64,000 nucleotides of DNA from Symbiodinium natans (Eukaryota > Sar > Dinophyceae > Suessiales > Symbiodiniaceae): the NCBI GenBank assembly GCA_905221605.1, contig CAJNDS010000241.1, forward strand, positions 125,748 through 189,747. The letters are read 5' to 3'. The position numbers and the translations under genes are program-made. Positions 57,301 through 64,000 of the stretch are shown here, piece by piece (position 1 is the stretch's first letter; each line of letters begins with the position of its first letter). The notes under the pieces were generated by a model, which saw only the letters and a list, made by a program, of their open reading frames with translations, ran no database searches and was not told the DNA's origin.

Positions 57301-59020
57301 GTGCGTCACAAATTTGGCGCGAGGGGAAGGGTTGGGTGGAAGGATACTGGATCGTTGTTCCCAACGCTTCTCACCAAGAAGCCAAAACGAACATAAACTC
57401 GAAAAGTGCTGTGAAAGACCAACTATCCCTCTCTTAGACTTTCAGTGCGGACTTTAGTAAGGGGGATGGGGCCGGGGGGGGTGCCACATCGGGGGCCAGC
57501 AGCTGCACATCTCACGGCCTCAAAGTAAAGTCCGGAAACACAGGAGTAACGAACGATTCTTGTCATAAAAAGCTTCTTTAGAGGGCCAGAGAGAGAGAAA
57601 GAGGGAGAGAGAGAGCCCTTCGATCAGAAAACTCTTCTGTGTGACAGCATGTGACTGTGTATCAGACATGGAAGCTGGTGCCACAGACGGAGCAAAGAAC
57701 GTGCTGGGGAAAATTGCCTGCCTCAGCTCGCCGCCTAGACGGTGCCCATCTTCCTGGTCGTCGCGAATCACGGGCTCAATCCGCAGACCTACGCAGGCCT
57801 CGTCAGGAGCCAGACTCAGCACTTGCTGCAGGTCGCTGTGATCGCAAGTTTGCAATTCTGCCATTGTGGATTCCATGATGTGCGGCATTCGATAAGAACT
57901 ATATAACTAGTATACAATTCGTGTGCAATACGTACGGCAATATATACATCTGTAGTCGATGTTTGAGGAGCATTCTGGAGAGCAATGACACCGCCGCCAA
58001 AGGGCCGGGGAAACGGTTCGAGTAGGTTGCGCAGAGATGGAAAAAGAGTTGCAATTCGTGCCGGGGTCCTGTGCACATCCGTGCCCGTGAGTCACATGAG
58101 AGCTGTCGGAGTACTTTGAATACATGATCCCTGAAACATCCAAACAAGGTGGCCAGCAAGCCGCATGGCATGCCCTGCATGAGGCGGTTTTTTGACTGAA
58201 CATCGAGGGGCTTGGAATCGCATGTGCAACCACGGGCCGGCAAACTGGTTGATGCCATGAATGTTGCAAAGCTTGCTGTGCCACAACTCCCAAAGTTGCT
58301 GAACCTTCATACTCTGAGTCCCTTTTACAATCCGGCATCGCTGCACATGTTGGACGTGACCCCAGAACCAGCAATACTCGCGTCAGGCATAAAAGCCTCC
58401 CAAGTAGTTGGTCACGCGCGCATCTGGCGCCCGGTTGTTTCGTGTCTTTCCGCACGAAGTCCACTGCTGTGGTTAGGGGGGGGGGGTTGGTTAGGTCTTG
58501 TGCCAATCACTCCGAATTTTGGCAACGTCCGAAGCAAAGCGCGTCACAGCGAAGACCCGGTGGCGCGATCTCACTCGGTCTGAAAGGCTGTGGGGGGTCG
58601 TCAGAACTGGGAAAGTTTTGGTTTTTTTGGGGGGGGGGCGGGGGGGGTGGTTATTGCCTGTCAGTGGCAGCATCTGAGCATGGTCCCTTCCAGACGGAGA
58701 TACAAATGCAGGCTGCCGATGGGAAACAGTCCCGTGGGGATGCCGAATAGCCTACTCGGGTGGTGGAATGAGTTGCTGCTTTTGCTCAGTGCTGAGACGC
58801 TCTGGACGGCTCATGTCTGGAAAGGTGGCCACTTTGCTGTTTTGCTGTGCATCGCCCTTTCTTGAGACTCTATTCTTCATTGGGGTGTTTGGGTCACCAG
58901 CTTCATCTCTTCTGTTAGTGAAGCATGTACAGATCATACAACCTTTCGGTTCGATGTCGATGTTTCTTCGGGATGCATCAGATTCTCATACAGTTTTCAC
59001 ATCATCTAAATTTGCGAGAA
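54351..59020. other. Unassigned stretch
   Basis: Frames at 54542-54928 (PAEIRGICQHFMMYLLHHC) and 55565-55933 (LNPRVRRQLDYAMWCRND) look coding-like but match no family I know. G runs occur at 57212-57297, 58478 and 58629-58648. Copy 3 of the GC-rich repeat is at 57125-57155. Confidence 0.3.
57125..57155 (+). repeat. Dispersed GC-rich repeat, copy 3 (shortened)
   Basis: TGTAAACGCTTGCGGCGCCT followed by CGGCAGCCGGG. It lacks one internal CGCGC compared with copies 1 and 2 and has the same orientation. Confidence 0.7.
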
Positions 59021-60860
59021 TCCTTTGACATTGAACTGGCGCAACGCCGCGGCCAGCCGCGGCCGAGCCATGATCAAGCGAGCCCTCGGCCTTTTCGCCG
59101 GTGGCGAGGGGGCTGCAGAGGATGACGACGATTCCGAGGATGTCACGCCAGCTCAGCGGCAAAAGCTTGAAAGGCCCCGCATCCGCCTAAGTCGGCACGC
59201 ACGCAACAGACGTTTGTGCTGGTCAAGGCGTTTGCTTCCAGGAGCACAGCGAGGTTGGGTTGTCTGGAGACCATGCAAACGTCCATGCACATGAGTTGTT
59301 GCAGGCACGAAGAGAAAGAACAGAAAGGACATGGCAAAGGAGGAGGAGGAGGAGTCGCAGGAAAGCTGCCCAGGGAAAGAAAGGCGTCCGGCTTTCGCAG
59401 ACTGAGAGAGACTTTCACACGTGCAAAGGACACAGACAGCGACTCCGGCGATGATCCCCCGGTGCCAGATTCCGAGGAGAGACTCGCGATCCTGGCGCTT
59501 CGCGCGCTCTGCTTTCTCAAGCAAATTTTGATGGACATCATCGGGCCAGAGTGAGAGGATGTGAGTAGATGGCAGGAGAAACCGTTTCGAGGGCAGTATC
59601 ATTGTCAACTCTGCCCTGACAAGATCCTGCTCACTGCTAAGCAGCTGGAGGCGTCTGCTGTGCTCATGAGGGTGCTGAAGCCTTCAAAGGGAAAGGTGCC
59701 CTAAACACACACTGCAACTGCCAGGTTCACCTGCAAAGCACCGCGCACAAGCGAAACGAGCGCCACTTTGAAAGGGCCAAGGCAGTATCCGGCGTAGGGG
59801 CTGTTGCAGGTGCCGGTGTTGTTCGTTGGGCTTTAGACATCAGTGTGCCTTTTTCCCGTTGTTGTGTGAGGGCGGAGCTCGCATGATCTTCTTGCGTTTG
59901 CACTTCTCGGTGAAGCTTACGTGGGCCGCTGGAATGTGCACATACGGAGTGGCAGTCCTTCTCAGACCCTCTTTGCCACGTGTCAGTGTTTTTTGTTTTC
60001 GTGGACGATGTAGCACGTTTGCCCCCTGAGTTCTCCTGGGCTCCTCTGAGGTCCTTGGCTTCTTGGGCATCTTTGTTCAGTGAGTCAATGTTCCCCGGAA
60101 AGCCCAACGCCATGTCAGCCATTACTCCTGTCGGCGAGTGGATCGGCAGCGACACCACATTTACAAAGGGTGGAACGTTTCCTCAATGCGTTTCCAACGG
60201 AGAATGTGTGGCCCGTTTGTATAAATCCTCGAACATGCTTGAGCCAGCCCCGGAGCTGAAGCATTGAACGTAGTTTGATACATGCGGCGTGCTACTTGTC
60301 TGGATCGCTTCGCGAAGGATTCTTTGGTGGCTCGGTTACTGCGCTTGATTTCGCAATGGTCTTCGACTGAAGACAAGATCGAAAGACTGAGATAAATGGT
60401 GCTTTGACCCTGTTAAGCATAATCGCGGGTGTTTTCGGAAGCTCGGTTTTAAACGTTGTGACCCGGGGGAGCTCTTATTTTCAAACCTCGTTCTGCGTGG
60501 CCACTCCAGGCACTTTGCTTTGTTGTGGGGGGCGGGTCCGGCTCCGATCCGTGGTGATCCAAGCATAGCCGTTCAAAACAATGATCGACAGCTGAGGCTG
60601 AAACCTTTCCTGTTTGGCTTGGCACCAGAGAATGGGAAGAGGGGAGAGTTGGGGAGAGCATGAAATTCAAGATGTATCCGAACAGTGAGAAACCGACCAA
60701 CAGACAATCACTCAGTCTCTTGCAAGGACAAAGTCGCAGTTTCCTGGCTTGCAGTGCCAATGGTGCCTTAGTCTCCACTCCGGAGCCGATTGCGCTGTTG
60801 CAATCGCCGTTCAGCCAACTTGCGCAAACAAGAAGAGGTCACGAAATACAAGCCAGCGTA
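59021..60860 (+). other. Unassigned stretch with acidic and basic coding-like frames
   Basis: At about 59040-59200 a frame reads MIKRALGLFAGGEGAAEDDDD, then a basic tail. At about 59300-59550 another has TRAKDTDSDSGDDPPVPDSE and a hydrophobic end. They could be exons of one charged, perhaps nuclear protein. The 59.7-60.8 kb part shows nothing recognisable. Confidence 0.3.
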
Positions 60861-60867
60861 CGACAGA

Positions 60868-61180
60868 GGTAGTGTCTGCATGTGCCTTTCGTTGGGAGGC
60901 CATGGGGTTGCAGGCCTACGAGGCGGAGTGCCTGGAAAGGGCGGCTGCCAGAGAAACTCAGGCGGAAACGCTGATCCGGGTTCTCTTTTTTCTTTGCGTG
61001 TTGCTATGCTGGTGGCCGTAGGCACGGCACGCTCTAAACTACAGGCTGCTGCCCGGAGTGCCGGTGTTTTGTCGAAGAAGCAGCAGAAGAACGCTGCTTT
61101 CTGGAAGCAGCGCAAAGCACGCAAAGCACAGAAGAAGGTCTGGCACTTGCTGCGTCCTGTGACATGTGGTGCCAAAGTCA
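60868..61180 (+). CDS. Coding-like frames of unknown function
   Basis: A frame behind the AG at 60867-60868 encodes LQAYEAECLERAAARETQAE up to a GT at about 60980. A second frame at 61029-61140 is lysine-rich and helical (KLQAAARSAGVLSKKQQKNA). They have good codon quality and may be two exons of one coiled-coil protein. No family recognised. Confidence 0.35.
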
Positions 61181-61483
61181 TGCTGAATCACCGTTGTGTG
61201 AGGACAAGAAGATCAAGAGAAGCCACGCTGGTGAGGAATGATTCGTCAGATCTTTTAGCTCTGTGCCGTAGCCGAATCCTTCCGCAGTTTGCATGGTTCG
61301 GCTTGCTTCCAAGCGTTGGAAAACGAAGAGCCCAGCTTTCCAATAATCAACCGAGCGCACCTTGTAGAACAGATCCTGCTGCGTAGTCCTGGCGGTGCTG
61401 GCTGTGATGCATGTTGAACTTCACGCGCCATAAATTCAGAGCTACTCCCACTACCTCTGCCACTACCGCTACCGCTACTACTA

Positions 61484-61563
61484 CCACTCCCGCCACTCCC
61501 GCCACTCCCGCCACTCCCGCCACTCCCGCCACTCCCGCCACTCCCGCCACTCCCGCCACTCCC
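61484..61563 (+). repeat. 9-bp minisatellite (GCCACTCCC)n
   Basis: About nine perfect copies, preceded by related CACTACC / CGCTACT triplet-type units from about 61440. The Ala-Thr-Pro and Gly-Val-Ala frames follow from the 9-bp period. Confidence 0.95.
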
Positions 61564-61689
61564 CTACTACCACTACTACTGCTGGTTTGCCCACTGGCAT
61601 TGCTTCTGCGGCCTCTTGGGCTACCGGAGTTGAGCGGCCATTGAATCATCCATTGCCTGTGCGACACATCGCTTCTTAGCTGCCGCCTA

Positions 61690-61800
61690 GGGGCCTAGGG
61701 CTTGGGGATTGTCATGCCGGACTTCCGCAATCTTCCGCATCACTTCTCGGTTTTCAGGGCTTCTTGTGTTTAGATGTGTTTAGGGGGTTGAGGGCTTGCC
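61690..61800 (+). repeat. Telomere-like debris
   Basis: GGGCCTAGGGCTTGGGGATT, then GTTTAGATGTGTTTAGGGGG. The first part matches the sequence at about 22030. Confidence 0.5.
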
Positions 61801-62241
61801 ATGCCCATTGCCCCGACATCACTTCTGGGACTTAGGGCTGCTGTCGCTGCAACCACCGCTGCAACCACCTCCTTTGGGACACTCAGACACGAGACTCAGA
61901 CAATCACAAGGCATACGCTGCGATTTTACTTTCTTTCTACAGCTGCGACTGCCAGACTGACACGTGAGGCAACCAGATCCTTACTGTACTTGCTCTGCGC
62001 GCCTAATTGTGTTGACTTTGGGAAGGTTTCAGTCTTTGAGAGTCTGACGACGAGGGCTTCCCGTTGTGCACGTTTTTTCAGAGAGCGTGCTCCAGCAAGG
62101 CTCGAGAAGGTTTGTAGTGGCAGCGCGTTCTGCTTTCATCCGCTTCAACGATCTTTCTCTCGATCTTTGTTGTGCTCAGTTGGTCTCAGAATTCCCTCGT
62201 CAGAATTCCACACTAGCTTAAAGCCCCACTGCCTATCGCAC

Positions 62242-63009
62242 ATGCTCGAGAGCCTGGTGTGCCTGGCATGCGTCCTGGGAGTCAGCTCCAAGCCGCGGCA
62301 GCCGAAGGCGAGCTACGTGAAGGTGCCGCAGGTCCCGGAGCCCCCGAGCTGTGGCCTTGCTGAGCTCCTCACGAAGCCCACCTTGTCCTGGCCTTTTGAA
62401 ACGACGGATGTTGCAGAAGCCCAGTTTGTCGGCCTGGCAGCGACGGTGGTGCGGGAAGCAGCTCACGGGGCTTGGGCATACGTGGACGCCAACCAAGATG
62501 GCCATTTGGGCATCGAGGAACTCTCGAAAGCTGTCAGCGAATCCTGGGTGACCTCCAAGGCTTCGAAGCGCTTTCAGCCAAAAGCAGGCTCCTGGCCTTT
62601 CCTCTATGCCTTGGCAGAGGAGTTTGGAACCAAGGATCTCTCGAGGCGGGCAGGGATCTGCAGTTGGCAGGGATCTGCAGTTGTACAGTAGTATAGGAAC
62701 GTTTTGCTGCCATGTGGGGGGGCCAAATGTGGGGGCCCCCTCTGAGACTCGCAAGGTCGGCCAGGCTGGATGTCTCTGCCATGGAGGAGCTGGTCGACAA
62801 GCTGCTGAGGTCTGTCAAGTTCTTGGACGAGCGAAGAGCTTTGTTTGATGAAGGCCGGTTGGAAAGAACCTCATGAGTCATGCATAGGCAGTGCTGCTCC
62901 TGTCAGACTGAACGAGTGTAGATCATGTGATTTGCGGGTGTGCCAGTTGCGGGCGATGGCGTCGGAGATGAGGAGGGTACCTTCTCGAGGCCCCTGTGGG
63001 AGGCTTGGC
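62242..63009 (+). CDS. EF-hand calcium-binding protein with probable signal peptide
   Basis: Exon 1 (62242-62645) starts MLESLVCLACVLGVSSKP, which looks like a signal peptide, so the product may enter the secretory pathway. Further on, AYVDANQDGHLGIEELSKAV is a canonical EF-hand: loop positions 1, 3, 5 and 12 are D, N, D and E, with G at 6 and L at 8. The AG|GC donor at 62646 joins in phase to exon 2 (62756-62853, helical, AMEELVDKLLRSVKFLDERR). Its GC donor joins in phase to a possible exon 3 from 62947 (AGDGVGDEEGTFSRPLWEAW), perhaps a degenerate second EF-hand. The upstream frame is open to 61801, so an earlier start is possible. The C-terminus is not resolved. The calcium-binding call is firm; the identity of the protein is not. 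Confidence 0.68.
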
Positions 63010-64000
63010 GTTCGGCACATCAAAACGAGAGTTCTGCATGGGCGGCATGTGTTGAGGCACATCATCATGATATTAATACTGTTAACATTGCTGATGGTCT
63101 AGGAGTCGAGAACTGAAAGAAAACATGAACGGGCTGAAGTTTGATTGGTGGGAAATTCCACTTATTTTGGTCTGATTTTTCACAAGGGCAACTCTGCTGA
63201 ACCATCCCCAAGCTGTTTGTCTACACCATCGGGTCGGAGCTGTTAACATATCCGGATCCTGTAGCAAAAGACGAGCACCCCAAAAAGCCCGAAAGATGCC
63301 ATCCCGAATGGAGACCGCGAAGACAGCATCTTCCACTCACAAACCGAACAATTTCCCACAGATACGGGTCCGGTATGTCCGAGATGGCCCAGGGTTCCAA
63401 CTCATGTTGAACAGCTTACATGACACAATCTACAACTGGCAACTCAAGCAGGAAGATTCTCGAAAAGCAGAAGCCGCTCTTTCACGCCGTTGAGATTGCT
63501 TAGAAACGATCCGATTCAGAATTCACTCAAACTGCTGACGATCTGCACGAGATGACTTCTTGTTGAGGAAGCATTATGATGTGGAAAGGGTCTTCGAGTC
63601 TGTGCCATGTGGATCTCAAAACTGGTCACTTCTTCGCATGGCGTGTATTCTTTCTATCCTTCCTGGCTGAATTCGGGGCGGTGTCGCATGGGTTGCCGCG
63701 ACGTGGAAGGGTTGCATCCTTTCTGTTTGTCTTGGAATTTGGACTTGGGTTCTTGCATGTTTCGCGTAGCGCATCCGCGCCTTCCTACACCGGCTCGCCG
63801 AAGCAGTTGGCACTGCAGTTGGCACTGCTGAGGGTGCCGTGATCAAGTCGCACCTCCTCGAACAGTCGCAGTAGCGAGGAGATGCGAACAGATGCGAGGA
63901 GCAACGGACGTGCTGAAAGGAGCTGTGTGATGGCGCGCTACCAAGCCACCGTAGTCGATGCCGCGTCCTTGTCAGCGAAAGCGGCTTTGCGCGGTGCGTA
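63010..64000. other. Unassigned right end, possible exon at the edge
   Basis: The last 70 bases are open in a frame reading ARYQATVVDAASLSAKAA, with strong coding character, and may be the start of an exon cut by the window. The rest shows frames without recognised domains. Confidence 0.3.

Overview
The window looks like nuclear DNA of a dinoflagellate, most likely of the Symbiodinium group. Every gene I could identify is broken into many short exons. Their introns start with GT, GC or GA and end in AG, and short direct repeats (often AGG) flank many of them. TTTAGGG-like debris, long GT/CA microsatellites and moderate GC content point the same way. All five assigned genes are on the + strand, as in dinoflagellate unidirectional gene arrays. 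I made the gene models by hand: I read three frames, recognised conserved blocks, and checked that reading phase closes across each intron. No tool was run.

Layout. 1-7.3 kb: one exon of an unknown gene (24-191), an AT-rich fold-back block and two microsatellites. 7.9-12.5 kb: UTP18, a WD40 protein of the small-subunit processome, in at least 14 exons. 14.7-25.6 kb: subunit H of the vacuolar H+-ATPase, in about 22 exons; exons 3-22 join in one frame to a stop at 25595-25597. Several of its exons are only 22-27 nt, and one intron of about 4 kb holds repeats. 25.6-34.7 kb: repeats, a 920-bp ACAGAC/CA block, two copies of an unclassified dispersed repeat, and one exon with a J-domain HPD motif. 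34.7-37.6 kb: an eight-exon membrane protein of a dinoflagellate family with an FxSHSW motif. I argue that its soluble part is TIR-like and is split by a membrane hairpin. A 100-bp assembly gap follows (37770-37869). 38-62 kb: mostly unassigned, with a 164-bp tandem repeat next to a polypyrimidine tract, degenerate telomere-like repeats, an AT-rich island and isolated exon-like frames. 62.2-63 kb: a likely secreted EF-hand protein.

The assigned genes do not form a pathway. They are two housekeeping genes (ribosome biogenesis and organelle acidification), a lineage-specific membrane protein, a calcium-binding protein and a J-domain fragment. The most novel item is the SHSW/TIR-like membrane protein. 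The most useful structural result is a set of about 38 phase-consistent introns, about half with GC donors and some with GA donors.
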